A stretch of 64,000 nucleotides of DNA from Capnocytophaga felis (GTDB lineage Bacteria > Bacteroidota > Bacteroidia > Flavobacteriales > Flavobacteriaceae). Of this stretch, positions 8,925-19,145 are shown piece after piece. The position numbers and the translations under genes were made by a program. The number at the start of each line of letters is the position of its first letter. The stretch's first letter is position 1. The stretch lies in the NCBI RefSeq assembly GCF_009684755.1, contig NZ_BLBC01000008.1, positions 1 through 64,000 on the forward strand, given 5' to 3'. The notes beneath the pieces are model-generated. The model did not search any database and had not been told where the DNA came from. It worked only from the letters and a program-made list of their open reading frames with translations.

Positions 8925-9692
8925 ATGAAAACAATTTTGGAAGTAAAATCAGTGAAATTTGAGCAATTGAATAATGATGAGTATGCTCAATTTGTAAAAA
9001 GTGTATTGAATTTGGCTCAGAATGCTTCTCTGGAGAAATTGAGCTTGGAGCAAGAAGTATATGACAAGCTTCAAAAATACCACGAAGACCTTACGGAAGC
9101 CACACGCCAGAACCGTTTTAGCAGTGAAACCAAACGCATTGCCGATTTGGATAAGCAACGGTGTAATTATCTTGTTTTCCTGCTTTCCTCGTTTCGGTTT
9201 GAACAAAAAAATGCTATTGTAGAGCGTAAGGAGGCTGCCTCAATACTTCACAAAAATATGAGAACGTACTCCGGGATTCAGGCTTTACCTATTCGGCAGA
9301 AATCGCAAACTATCGAAGGCTTTCTAAAAGACATCAATAAGCCCGAGTTTGAGCAATATGTAAACACATTGGGAATAAAGCAAACAATTACATCACTTGC
9401 GGAGACTAACAAAGAATGTCAGAAACTCATCGAAGGACGTGCTGAAAGTCAGATTACCAATACGCTTATCAATACCAAGAAGGTGAGGAGGGAAGCTACG
9501 AAATTATATAGGTACTTGACCAAATGTGCAGTGAGTAGTCATATAGTGTTTCAATCGCCGGAAAGTGCTACATTTATTAAGTTACTTAACAAATTGGTAA
9601 CCGACACGATGAATGCTCATAAGCTACGAACCTTGCAACCCACAGCCAAGCCTGCTGAACCAGAGAATAAAACAGAGGAAACACAACGATAA
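8925..9692 (+). CDS. Uncharacterised protein, possibly DUF6261 family
   Basis: A 255-residue, predominantly alpha-helical soluble protein with no signal peptide or membrane segment. The layout (an N-terminal stretch of type ILEVKSVKFEQLNNDEYAQFVKSV, then long helices rich in Glu, Lys and Gln, then a low-complexity Pro/Glu tail) fits my memory of the Bacteroidetes family DUF6261, for which I know no function. It is transcribed from its own strong promoter, and the next gene starts 6 bp after its stop, so the two products likely act together. Function is unknown. Confidence 0.65.
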   Translation: MKTILEVKSVKFEQLNNDEYAQFVKSVLNLAQNASLEKLSLEQEVYDKLQKYHEDLTEATRQNRFSSETKRIADLDKQRCNYLVFLLSSFRFEQKNAIVERKEAASILHKNMRTYSGIQALPIRQKSQTIEGFLKDINKPEFEQYVNTLGIKQTITSLAETNKECQKLIEGRAESQITNTLINTKKVRREATKLYRYLTKCAVSSHIVFQSPESATFIKLLNKLVTDTMNAHKLRTLQPTAKPAEPENKTEETQR

Positions 9693-9698
9693 GATATT

Positions 9699-11369
9699 AT
9701 GAAAATAAAAGAAAGAAGCCGAGCTCAAGAGTCAACAAAGGCTATTGAGCGTATGTATGTTACGATGCGTCATCTCTTTGCACGCGGATTTTACAAACCG
9801 ATGGGTGTATCAGGAGAAGCCTTGCGTGAATCGTTATTATTACTTCGTCCTGAAATATACGGTACCATTGCTGAAAGCAAAGCGGAACTTAGTGGACTGA
9901 GCTATGTACTCGACCGCCTACCTGAAGGTATTGAACAATGTACGTACATTAACCTGATTTCCGATGAAGGGTATCGGAAGTCGCATTTCAAGCCTATTAT
10001 CCCTCCGAAAAGACGTCGCAATTGCTATCGCATTGATGAGCAGCAGATGAATATCGAAATCACACGCGGAAGGTCAGATATATATGATGCTCTCACACAC
10101 TTGACATTCTTGTTTATAGAGTCACATAAAATTGCCCGCAATGTATTAATAGAAGAGACAGGGGGGCTGTCACGCGATTGGGAGAAGCTGGAACAGGCAT
10201 TCAATAAAAACAAACTTACACAGGCAGAGCGTGAAACTACCCTCATACACATCGGGAATATCTTAGGACGTACTTTTGAAGAAGTTCTGGAAGTATATCA
10301 TTCCTTTGCGACACCTTCGCAGCCTGAGCGGTTTATCCATATCGTGTATTGGCTGGGTAAATTAGCATTGAATGAAATTCTGGAAGATAAGAAAAGGGTT
10401 ATTACCTTCAGTACCGTGCTTCGCGAACGATTAGGGCATCATCTGCACGGGGAGATTTGGGCTGATACTATCAAGAAAACCTTATACGCAAACGGATTGC
10501 TGACACGTCCGTTACATATTATCAGTGCCAATATGCACAGTGTAATGAACAGTATCTTTGCTGAAAAGGCATTGAAAACGGAAGTCAAGGGGAAGACGCG
10601 AATGGAAATCTTTGAGCTTTTGAGCAATCCTGATAGCGAACGACTTCGTAAAAAGGTCAAGGATTATGCTCACAATAACGGTATGATATCGATTCCGGAT
10701 ACCTCAGGAACCAACATTGATGTACAGATATTCGATACGGAGAAGATAGACCTTACGGGTACACCCTATTCCTTTGGTTCAGGAGCCAAACCCGTCATAT
10801 TTGTGATGGATTACGCATTCGGGGAACAAGCCTATGAGACCATCGATGAACTCTTGAAACCTTTCCGAACTGAACAAAACACCTATTTTATGAACGTGGA
10901 CTCTATTTCCATAATGGGGAAAGCAGGTATCTTGGAAGGTGGCAAAGGAGATTTGATGATTCCTACGGCACACATCTTTGAAGGGACTTCCGATAATTAT
11001 CCCTTTAACAATGAGCTAACGGCACAGGACTTTGAAAACAACGGGCTGAAGGTATTTGAAGGCTCTATGATTACGGTACTCGGAACTTCTTTGCAGAATA
11101 AAGACGTACTGAACTATTTCCTTCGTTCTACGTGGAATGTCGTCGGGCTTGAAATGGAAGGAGTTCACTATCAAAAAGCCATTCAGTCAGCATCAAAGAT
11201 ACGTAAAAGCATCCGTGAAGATGTAAAGGTACGTTATGCTTACTATGCGTCTGACAATCCGTTAGAGACAGGAAGTACATTGGCATCAGGAGGTTTAGGC
11301 ACCACAGGTGTTAAGCCTACATATCTGATAACGCTGAAAATATTAGAGCAAATATTTGCAAGTGAGTAA
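9699..11369 (+). CDS. Uncharacterised protein with nucleoside-phosphorylase-like C-terminal domain
   Basis: A 556-residue cytoplasmic protein, probably the family named DUF6909 (from memory, not certain). The N-terminal 330 or so residues are helical and unrecognised. The C-terminal region carries motifs in the order seen in purine nucleoside phosphorylase/MTA-SAH nucleosidase enzymes: a glycine loop MGKAGIL (about 406-412), KGDLMIPTAHIFEG (Gly417-Asp418), LEMEGVHYQKAI (Glu485-Met-Glu487) and YASDN (Ser518-Asp519). In that family the MEG/MEs segment contacts ribose and the Asp of the SD motif is the catalytic acid. This suggests binding or cleavage of a nucleoside or a nucleotide signal, by inference only. 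It is co-transcribed with the preceding gene. Confidence 0.7.
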   Translation: MKIKERSRAQESTKAIERMYVTMRHLFARGFYKPMGVSGEALRESLLLLRPEIYGTIAESKAELSGLSYVLDRLPEGIEQCTYINLISDEGYRKSHFKPIIPPKRRRNCYRIDEQQMNIEITRGRSDIYDALTHLTFLFIESHKIARNVLIEETGGLSRDWEKLEQAFNKNKLTQAERETTLIHIGNILGRTFEEVLEVYHSFATPSQPERFIHIVYWLGKLALNEILEDKKRVITFSTVLRERLGHHLHGEIWADTIKKTLYANGLLTRPLHIISANMHSVMNSIFAEKALKTEVKGKTRMEIFELLSNPDSERLRKKVKDYAHNNGMISIPDTSGTNIDVQIFDTEKIDLTGTPYSFGSGAKPVIFVMDYAFGEQAYETIDELLKPFRTEQNTYFMNVDSISIMGKAGILEGGKGDLMIPTAHIFEGTSDNYPFNNELTAQDFENNGLKVFEGSMITVLGTSLQNKDVLNYFLRSTWNVVGLEMEGVHYQKAIQSASKIRKSIREDVKVRYAYYASDNPLETGSTLASGGLGTTGVKPTYLITLKILEQIFASE

Positions 11370-11407
11370 AGTACTGGTATTTTATCAATATAAATGAAGT
11401 TAAAGCA

Positions 11408-11980
11408 TTACTCAATGTCAGTCTGAGCGTAGTCGAAGACTGAGCAAGTATAATTAGAATAAAAGGCTTCGACTTCGCTCAGCCTGACAAGTATTGCTAA
11501 AATAAAATGCTTCGACTTCGCTCAGCTTGACAAGTATTACGATGATAAAAGCTTCGACTTCGTTCAGTTTGACAAGTATCACTAAAATTATTTACAAGAA
11601 TGATTTATAAAATGCTTGTTATACTAGATTATCGTTTTTAGTAATCTGAATGGGGTTGAGGTGTTACTGAATGTCAGTCTGAGCGTAGTCGAAGACTGAG
11701 CAAGTATAATTAGAATAAAATGCTTCGACTTCGCTCAGCTTGACAAGTATCACTAAAATTATTTATAAAAATGATTTATAACGTGCTTGTTATGCTGGAT
11801 TATCGTTTTTAGTAATCTGAATGGGGTTGATGTGTTACTGAATGTCAGTCTGAGCGTAGTCGAAGACTCGGTAAGTATAATTAGAATAAAAACTTCGACT
11901 TCGCTCAGCTTGACAAGTATTACTAAAATTATGTACAAGAATAATTTATAAAGTGTTTGTTATGCCGGATTATTGTTTCA
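11408..11980. repeat. Nested tandem block of REP-like palindromes
   Basis: Three related units begin near 11408, 11664 and 11835. Units two and three have a 171-bp period. Each unit holds a left arm of type TGAGCGTAGTCGAAG and a right arm CTTCGACTTCGCTCAG that pair into a hairpin of about 22 bp. In unit one the right-arm segment is itself repeated three times (11467, 11510, 11552; about 42-bp steps), explaining its extra 85 bp. Units two and three also share ATCGTTTTTAGTAATCTGA downstream. No coding potential is seen. Palindromes with this TGAGCGAAGTCGAAG core are widespread intergenic repeats in Bacteroidetes. Confidence 0.85.
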
Positions 11981-11988
11981 GGCATAAA

Positions 11989-12029
11989 AAAAATTCTCCC
12001 TTAGGTAAAGCACTTAAGGGAGAATTTTT
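11989..12029. terminator. Bidirectional terminator between the 9699 gene and sprA
   Basis: A perfect 15-bp stem (11989-12003 and 12015-12029) with an 11-nt loop, flanked by an A-run on the left and a T-run on the right. It can stop both the plus-strand gene pair and the minus-strand sprA operon. Confidence 0.85.
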
Positions 12030-12064
12030 GTATAATGGTCTCGGATAATTAGCTTGTCGTTTCG

Positions 12065-15000
12065 TTAATTAAAAGTATATCGCACAGATAGCCCGGTTCT
12101 GATTGTAGTCATCGGGAACGCAGTGGATATAGCCGATTTCGAGAAATTATACTGCAGGTAATAAGAAGCCAGTAGGTTCTTACTGAGGTTATATTCTGCT
12201 GTGAAGTTCCCCAGCCAGTTCGTCTGACCTGCCGTTACCTGATTGTTAAATACCTCCATATTGCGGATTACGGTAAACTCATCACGATACGAAAGGGTTC
12301 CTTTGAGGATTAAGTCGCTTTTCAGTGTGGTTTTCACGCCACCTACCTTGGTAACAAATCGCAGGTCTTTGATACGGTATCCCAGTCCTAATTTATATTC
12401 CTTCCCGATGATTTCAGTTAAGTAATCGTTATCCAAGCTGATGGATACGGTACGGTCACGCGTTAGTTCAGCAAGCACGTTAATAGAGTTTTTCATCTCC
12501 ATATTGGCTCTGATAAGCGGATTAAATTGTTCCACTAAGGTAACATTGGTAAACAGCTTTTCACTTAGGAAGTTTCCGGCTGCATTTACCTTGTTCAAGT
12601 CATTCGGGTCGTATTCCAAATTAGTTCTGAAATCACTCAATGAATAGCTGGCTCGATAACTATGGTCTAAAGTAAATCTCCTGAATGCCTTTTTGATAGG
12701 TTCCAGACGCATTAACCCCGTGTATGTGATGCTCCATTCGGGTATGGGAATATTCTTGAAAGCTCCCAGTGATACTTTATCGGGGTTTTGCCCTGAGTAA
12801 GCCGCTAAAAATGCCGGTATCATCACACGCTGGCTGGTTTTGCCGTAGCCTTTGGGGAATCCCTCGCTATCCAAGTTATTGGGGTCATTAAGGTTGATAC
12901 CTCTTTCAGCTGCCAAACGATTGGCAATATTCAGCCTGTACTGCTTGAAACGTTCAAAGCCTTCCGAATTGTATTCGTCCACCTTATCGAACGAAGTGGC
13001 AAGCAAGTTGGTAGATATGTTGAAATTCCCTGTTTGATTACCAATAAGTTTGTTATACACGAAGTTTTGTACCTCGAAGGTTTCCGTATAGTTGTCGGTA
13101 TATTGCCGTAGGGCTTTCAGGGTGATTTGCAAATCGGGAATGGGTTGCAAGTTTGCCGTGATGGTTAGGTTTCTTTCTTTGGACTGTAAGAATGGGTCGT
13201 TAAAGTCCGCAAAATTGGTCAGGTACCCTCTTTTTGCCATCTCGTAACGTACATCAGACTGGTCTCCGAACATAAATCCGAATGAAGGCTTCGTGGTTCC
13301 TAAGAATCCAACGCGTTGCGTGTAGCCCGGGAGCGTTTTTCCGTTAGTCTCGGAGTAATTTACGCTGATGTTTTTAATCATCGTTGCCAATGATTTCCAT
13401 AGTTTCTGTTTCTCTGTCCTTGCACTTGGCTTAATGCCAACGTAGCGATAGAGTTGGTCGAAGGTCATATTCGCTGTCAGATTGTGCGTGTTAGCGTTCT
13501 GTAACGTGTTGATATCGTGCTTGGCGAGCTGTAACAGTGTTTGCGAACCGCGTTGCCAATCAAAGTCACCTGAGTACGTGTAGTTCGCTTTGATGAATTG
13601 CAGGAACGGAAACTTGGAGAATGGAAGCTCGTAATTCAATTGGAACTTCGAGAAGAAATGATCCGGATCTCCTAAATCCCAGAAATTATCCCATAAACCT
13701 ACGTCCTTGCGTACGCCGGAAACATCTCCGTTGGCATCATACGCATAGTAATTACGTATGATACTGTTATTCGTGGCATTGAAATTCACACGCAGTGAAC
13801 GAGTCAGGTTGTAATTGATGCCTATTTGGTAGTCCATCAGGTAATTTCTCTGCTGAAGCTCAGGCATAGCCTTCTGTTTTGTGATATCGACTCCTTCAAA
13901 GTACACGTCTCGGAAGAGTTGTTTTGAGAATGACCTTGTGATATTGGAAGAAAACATCACGCTGGTAGGAAGCAAGTTGAGGTTTAGGTCAGATAGCCAT
14001 TGCCAGTATCTTTTGCCTTCCAAGCGTTTTATCTTCTTGAAAGGCTCTAACGGCTTAGCATCAAAGGCGTAATTATATAACAGACCTGCCCGCACGTTTT
14101 GCTCGTTTTCATATTTCAGTTCGTAATCCCTGTGGTTTACTTCATTGTAAGCATAATTCAGCGTCAGGTTTTCAATGTTATAGAATCGTTTCTTTTGTCC
14201 TTCGGATAGGTTTTTCTTCACCCCGATTAGGTTTACGCCCCTTCGTACGGTAACATTCTCGGCTTGTTCTTTAATGGCTTCCCGTTCCTGAGCAGTTTGG
14301 GCTACGCTAAGCCTGTCTTCCAAGCGAATATCCTGATAAACAGGGTCGTATTCGGGCGTTGATACTTTCTGTGAATGGTTCAAAGCGAGTGGAATTTGCA
14401 TATTCCACTTGGTAGGGAGTAGCTTTCCGGCATTGATGTTCATCACTACATCGTATTCCTTAGTGCTTTCAATGGCTCGCTGGTTAGGAGCTTGGTCAAC
14501 GGCACCAAAGCCAACGGTATTCATACGTCCCGTGGCTGAGAGATTCATAAGCTCAGAAGCATTGGCATCTAAGGCACCTACCATTGCCCACCCTCCGGAA
14601 TTGGAGAGTTCGGCTACACGCAGTTCGTTAAACCAAAATTCACCGCTTGCAGTATGCCCTGATACGTTCTTCACGCCTATCATTACGGAACGTATGCTAC
14701 CCAGTGAAGGGTTTCCTTTTATTGCATATCGGTTTTCACCAAACACATACGGCGTATTTTCAGATACTGTATTGAGATTTGCATCATAATACGTGGCGTT
14801 ATTCAATGTCTGATTTCTCAGCCCGATGGCTTTGATTTTTGTCAGAATTTCCATTGGGACTATCAGTTCGTTCTCCTTTGGCCAAATAAGTCCTTGCGAT
14901 GATGTTCCTATGGGGGTTACTCGCAGTGGGATTTCTACCTGATAATAGTTTTCGTTAAAGTCCGTACCGATACGTATAAAGGCAACCATCTGTCCGTCAT

Positions 15001-18000
15001 TCAATGACTTGTTATTGTAAGCCTCAGCGTGCGTGAACATCTTGATGTACTTGTACTGCCTCAAATCGATACTCATTACTTTGTAAACAGCCCTACTGTC
15101 ATAAGATTCCAAATTATCAACAATGTATGACAGGGATTGCTCATTTTGTTCTATTAGCGTGTTATTGGTGTTGATTCTTTCCCGATAAACTCCCGGAGGC
15201 ATCACGTACGGAATGGGTGTACGGGTTTCATTCTCGATGAGGTTCACTGAATTGATTTCAGTATGAGTGTTATCATCTGTCGGATCATCCAAATCGCTAC
15301 TCAGAGTGTAGTTATAATAACGCCAATCGCCACGTACCAAATCCAGCGTCCCGAATCGCAATAGCATATCTTGCGAGAATCCGGTCATATACATTCGCAT
15401 ATGCGTTATGGAATTGATGATGTCAATTTCATCATTGGGACTTACGGGAAATGTGTATCCTTCACGTACCATTTTCCCTTCGGCAATGGGGATTTTAAAC
15501 TGAATCCAGCGTGCCGAGACGTTCCTTCCGTTAGGAGCTTCCACCGAAACCGTACGAATGTCATTTACGTACCTATCGCTGCGTGAAATGTTAGGCTTTA
15601 TAGGAAGTCGATACTCGTAGTAATTGTTTGCCGTATTCATTGTGAAATCGGCATTAATATCTTCGTAATCGGGAACCGTTGTTGAACCCCTATCGTTGTT
15701 GCCTACTGCAACGGGGGAGTTGCCCTCTGTTCCGTTATAGTTGTAATAACGATTTAAAATACCGCCACTTCGTGCTAAATAGTATTCGTAATTATCCAAA
15801 GCGGGGTCGTTAGGTGATTCGGAAATATTATTCGTGTAAATGCTTGCTTCTTGTGCGTTTTGCAATCCGTCTAACCCAACATCTTGCAGCGTTCTGTTTT
15901 CGCTACTTGCATCGAAGGCATATAACAATGATTGTGCTCCCGGAGTTCTTCCCCAAGAAGAGGTATTAACAGTTGATGAAGATGAAAGCCCCGGCAATCC
16001 GTTTTCGTACTGTTTACGTCCGTCTTTCAAAACATCTTCGGAAATATTCCCTAAGTTGAAAACCAGTTCTCCTGTTCCTGAGTATTCTCCTGAGGTATAA
16101 GGGTCAAGCATCCAAAACTGGATGTATTCAATGTTACTTTCCTGAAAGTCGGAGTAGGTCATTCCTCGCATAATTCCAGCCCATTTTTCATCGGCGTTGG
16201 CAGCTCCAAATGCAGGATTATTGTTGTACTGTCCTTTGGCGTTAGGATAATACGCAAGGTCTAAAGTTGGCTGTACAAGTGTTTGTCCCTGTGCTACTTG
16301 CTGTTCTGGAAAGATTTCTTCGATATAAATGCGTCGTGTGCTGTTCTTTGAAATCTCATCACTGCTCACATCCGAAGGTTTTTGCGATGAGTAGAATATA
16401 GGGTCAATTGTGTACCAAGCCATTTTGGCACGTCCGTAACCGTTTTTCAAATTTTCAGGATCATCGGGCGATGTTCCGTACAAGGTTCTCGGTTGTGTTC
16501 CGCTTCCGGAACCAAATTCAAGTGGGGTGCTGGCAAGTTTCCAAGCCAACGGAGAGCGGATGTCAATGGTTGTCTGAGCTGATTCAAAATCGTCCAAATA
16601 AACCGTTGTTTCTCCGTCAAAATTATCACCTTTGGGCGTTTCCGGAATAAGGTAGGCAAACTCACCACGCACAGAAAGGTTTGAGGCAACATCGGATTTT
16701 ATCGTAGGAATACGATTTACTAAGCGAGTGAGGAAAGGAAGTTCTGTTGAGTAGGTTCCGCCAAAGCCAAAAATGGTATTATTAACCGATTCTTGTCCGT
16801 AACTTGTTTTCTGGGTGTAAGGACGTTCGCGAAGATTGACCACAGAAGCTCCCATTATGAATTTGTCGCTGAATTTATGTTCAACGTTCAATCCCATAAA
16901 ACGTGTGGTTTGTCCTCCGAAAATCAGATTATTTTCTACCGATACTTGAATTGGCAAATTTGAAGCCTCCAAACTTGGATTGGTGATTTCAACAATTCCT
17001 GATTGATAATCAACTAAATAATCAATCCCTTCAACCAAAATACGTCCGCCTGCGGTAACTGTTACCGAACCACGGGGTACGTTAAAAGCTCCCAATGATA
17101 TTCCTCGTCTGCCCGATGACTTGTAGCGTCCTTTCATTTGGAATTTGTTTTTGTTTCCATCCATTTGGGCTTGCGTTTTGGTGTTTGAGTACAGGCTCGG
17201 ATAAACGTATTTTCGTTGGTTTTCGTTGTAAGTGGTTGGGTCAGAGTAGTTGCCTCCTCCTAAGGTTTTGTGCAGAAATTCCCCAAAAGGTTCTACTTTT
17301 GTAAAGAAAATTTTCCCGTATTGTTCATCAACCGTAATTTCGGGAAGAAAGTCGAAAAATCCATCTCCTCCGGGTTGTGGGTCGTTGTACTTGTTTAAAC
17401 GGTCGAAGTTAAATAAGTTCAGCAATATTTTGTCTTCCAGCCCCGAAGGCCAGCCAACGTCAGATACTTTTGTAATGTAGTTGATAGGAGATGGGTCAGA
17501 ATAATAGATGTTCATTCTGAAATCTTCGGGGTCCAACTGAGCCGTACCTAAGGAATAGACATTTTTCATCATCAAATCCCATATAGGGTCCTTGACACTC
17601 AGTCGATTACTTTTTAACATCTTTAAAACTAATAAATTGTTGGTAATGGCATTATTTGCTGCCGAGATGTTATAACTTGTTGCCGAAATTCCGTCGTTGG
17701 CAAATTCGCCCACCTGATGCACTTGGTTTCCGTAGGTGTACTGATATGCTACTGCAAGCACTTCATCACTGCTCAGGGCGATGTTAAGTGAGATGTATCC
17801 TAATTTTGTATCAACTTTGTAATCAGTACCTTCTTCTAATTTTCGGGCGTTTTCAATCACAGCATAATCGTAACCTTGACTAACGATGTTTGAAAGACTT
17901 CCGAAACCTTGCTGTAAAGTTGCCACATCGCGAATGGCTTCCGAAAGTACCGATGTTTTTCCTATTTGTGTAGGGTCATAGTCGTTTGCCGTGTTGCTTG

Positions 18001-19117
18001 GCATATTATTGTTTGTTGTGTGAAAGAAACCCGCAGGAGCATTTTGATTGATACGTGTGTTTTCGGGTTTTGATTCTCCTAAATCTTGTAGAGCCAATAT
18101 GTTACGAATATTTCCTGTACGGTTGTTGCGGTTGGTTACCCATACTTCCAAACGTGTAATTTGTACTTTACTGTTGATGAAGGGATAATTTTCCAAGGCT
18201 TTGTCATATTGGTCACGGAAGAATTGTGCCAGAAAGAAGTTTCGGTTTTCGTCATAATCCAAAGCTGTAAAATCAAATTCGGTTACAGTACCTCCGCCTT
18301 GTGCCGTTACGGTTTTTCGTTCCGATTTTTGCTCAGAAAATACTCCGGTGATGGTTGTCCGCCCGAATTTTAATTCTGTTTTCACTCCAAATAGACTTTG
18401 AGAACCCGTAATCAATGAGTTAGACATTGGCATTGAGATATTCCCCAACTCTATTTTTTGAATAATATCGTCTTCATTGGGTTCATATTCGAGTTTAAAA
18501 ACGTTCTGAAAATCAAATGAAGCCTGTGTGTCATATTGGGCGTTGAGTGAAAGCCTCGTCCCGATTTTTCCGGTAAGTCCCAAGCTGATTCGTTGGTCAA
18601 AGTCTAACCCCCAAGTGCTTCTGTTTCGGGGTGTTATGGCGGGATTGTCGTTCTTGTTGTAACGTATGCCCAAATCAATTCCCACGCTTCCCTGAGGAAT
18701 TAAATCAATATTTCTTCCGCCGAAAATACTTTCAAAAAAATCAGAATTTACGTACAAATCCGGAAGTAAATCACGTTGTACTTTTTTCTTGTTTTCACCC
18801 GTTTTGCTATCATCAACTGCGTCCCATTTTTCTTTGTAGTAAGCTCGCATTCGTTCACGAAGTACCAAATTTTCATATTCCTTAACAGTCAGAAACATAG
18901 GAACGGAAAGGTCATACTCACCCAGCTTTTCTGTGTAAACGTACTTGTTTATTTGCGGATCGTAGGTGTACTTATGAATGATGTTTTCAGGTTTTTTCAA
19001 CCCGATTTTTGGTATGTTGTTTTTGACCACAATGCTATCTTTTGGCTCATTTTGCCCAAAGAGTTGCATCGCTGTTAAAAGGAGTAGTAGATTTAGAATT
19101 TTCAAGGATTTCTTCAT
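12065..19117 (-). CDS. sprA: SprA, type IX secretion outer-membrane translocon
   Basis: A 2350-residue protein, the size expected for SprA (also called SOV), the giant 36-stranded outer-membrane barrel through which type IX secretion substrates cross. I chose the start at 19117 because it gives a clean signal peptide (MKKSLKILNLLLLLTAMQLFG); the longer frame overlaps the upstream gene. Typical SprA features are the N-terminal segment with SVGIDLGIRYNKNDNPAITPRNR and the repeated LEPNEDDIIQKIELGN and SLFGVKTELKFG signatures, followed by long stretches of alternating polar and aromatic residues. SprA is needed for gliding adhesin and enzyme secretion. It lies 28 bp after the LRR-like gene and 1.45 kb after ruvA on the same strand. 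Confidence 0.95.
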   Translation of the reverse strand: MKKSLKILNLLLLLTAMQLFGQNEPKDSIVVKNNIPKIGLKKPENIIHKYTYDPQINKYVYTEKLGEYDLSVPMFLTVKEYENLVLRERMRAYYKEKWDAVDDSKTGENKKKVQRDLLPDLYVNSDFFESIFGGRNIDLIPQGSVGIDLGIRYNKNDNPAITPRNRSTWGLDFDQRISLGLTGKIGTRLSLNAQYDTQASFDFQNVFKLEYEPNEDDIIQKIELGNISMPMSNSLITGSQSLFGVKTELKFGRTTITGVFSEQKSERKTVTAQGGGTVTEFDFTALDYDENRNFFLAQFFRDQYDKALENYPFINSKVQITRLEVWVTNRNNRTGNIRNILALQDLGESKPENTRINQNAPAGFFHTTNNNMPSNTANDYDPTQIGKTSVLSEAIRDVATLQQGFGSLSNIVSQGYDYAVIENARKLEEGTDYKVDTKLGYISLNIALSSDEVLAVAYQYTYGNQVHQVGEFANDGISATSYNISAANNAITNNLLVLKMLKSNRLSVKDPIWDLMMKNVYSLGTAQLDPEDFRMNIYYSDPSPINYITKVSDVGWPSGLEDKILLNLFNFDRLNKYNDPQPGGDGFFDFLPEITVDEQYGKIFFTKVEPFGEFLHKTLGGGNYSDPTTYNENQRKYVYPSLYSNTKTQAQMDGNKNKFQMKGRYKSSGRRGISLGAFNVPRGSVTVTAGGRILVEGIDYLVDYQSGIVEITNPSLEASNLPIQVSVENNLIFGGQTTRFMGLNVEHKFSDKFIMGASVVNLRERPYTQKTSYGQESVNNTIFGFGGTYSTELPFLTRLVNRIPTIKSDVASNLSVRGEFAYLIPETPKGDNFDGETTVYLDDFESAQTTIDIRSPLAWKLASTPLEFGSGSGTQPRTLYGTSPDDPENLKNGYGRAKMAWYTIDPIFYSSQKPSDVSSDEISKNSTRRIYIEEIFPEQQVAQGQTLVQPTLDLAYYPNAKGQYNNNPAFGAANADEKWAGIMRGMTYSDFQESNIEYIQFWMLDPYTSGEYSGTGELVFNLGNISEDVLKDGRKQYENGLPGLSSSSTVNTSSWGRTPGAQSLLYAFDASSENRTLQDVGLDGLQNAQEASIYTNNISESPNDPALDNYEYYLARSGGILNRYYNYNGTEGNSPVAVGNNDRGSTTVPDYEDINADFTMNTANNYYEYRLPIKPNISRSDRYVNDIRTVSVEAPNGRNVSARWIQFKIPIAEGKMVREGYTFPVSPNDEIDIINSITHMRMYMTGFSQDMLLRFGTLDLVRGDWRYYNYTLSSDLDDPTDDNTHTEINSVNLIENETRTPIPYVMPPGVYRERINTNNTLIEQNEQSLSYIVDNLESYDSRAVYKVMSIDLRQYKYIKMFTHAEAYNNKSLNDGQMVAFIRIGTDFNENYYQVEIPLRVTPIGTSSQGLIWPKENELIVPMEILTKIKAIGLRNQTLNNATYYDANLNTVSENTPYVFGENRYAIKGNPSLGSIRSVMIGVKNVSGHTASGEFWFNELRVAELSNSGGWAMVGALDANASELMNLSATGRMNTVGFGAVDQAPNQRAIESTKEYDVVMNINAGKLLPTKWNMQIPLALNHSQKVSTPEYDPVYQDIRLEDRLSVAQTAQEREAIKEQAENVTVRRGVNLIGVKKNLSEGQKKRFYNIENLTLNYAYNEVNHRDYELKYENEQNVRAGLLYNYAFDAKPLEPFKKIKRLEGKRYWQWLSDLNLNLLPTSVMFSSNITRSFSKQLFRDVYFEGVDITKQKAMPELQQRNYLMDYQIGINYNLTRSLRVNFNATNNSIIRNYYAYDANGDVSGVRKDVGLWDNFWDLGDPDHFFSKFQLNYELPFSKFPFLQFIKANYTYSGDFDWQRGSQTLLQLAKHDINTLQNANTHNLTANMTFDQLYRYVGIKPSARTEKQKLWKSLATMIKNISVNYSETNGKTLPGYTQRVGFLGTTKPSFGFMFGDQSDVRYEMAKRGYLTNFADFNDPFLQSKERNLTITANLQPIPDLQITLKALRQYTDNYTETFEVQNFVYNKLIGNQTGNFNISTNLLATSFDKVDEYNSEGFERFKQYRLNIANRLAAERGINLNDPNNLDSEGFPKGYGKTSQRVMIPAFLAAYSGQNPDKVSLGAFKNIPIPEWSITYTGLMRLEPIKKAFRRFTLDHSYRASYSLSDFRTNLEYDPNDLNKVNAAGNFLSEKLFTNVTLVEQFNPLIRANMEMKNSINVLAELTRDRTVSISLDNDYLTEIIGKEYKLGLGYRIKDLRFVTKVGGVKTTLKSDLILKGTLSYRDEFTVIRNMEVFNNQVTAGQTNWLGNFTAEYNLSKNLLASYYLQYNFSKSAISTAFPMTTIRTGLSVRYTFN

Positions 19118-19145
19118 AATTCTATATTTTTTCCGATGATTTTTC

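Noticed and set aside
14409-14789. Plus-strand ORF of 126 codons inside sprA
   Set aside because: It is an antisense shadow of a well-conserved coding region with no initiation signals.
6160-19117. Horizontally acquired block because of higher GC than the glycosyltransferase region
   Set aside because: Hand counts of single lines gave about 42-47% in this block, but ruvA outside it is equally high, so the difference follows gene conservation rather than a boundary.
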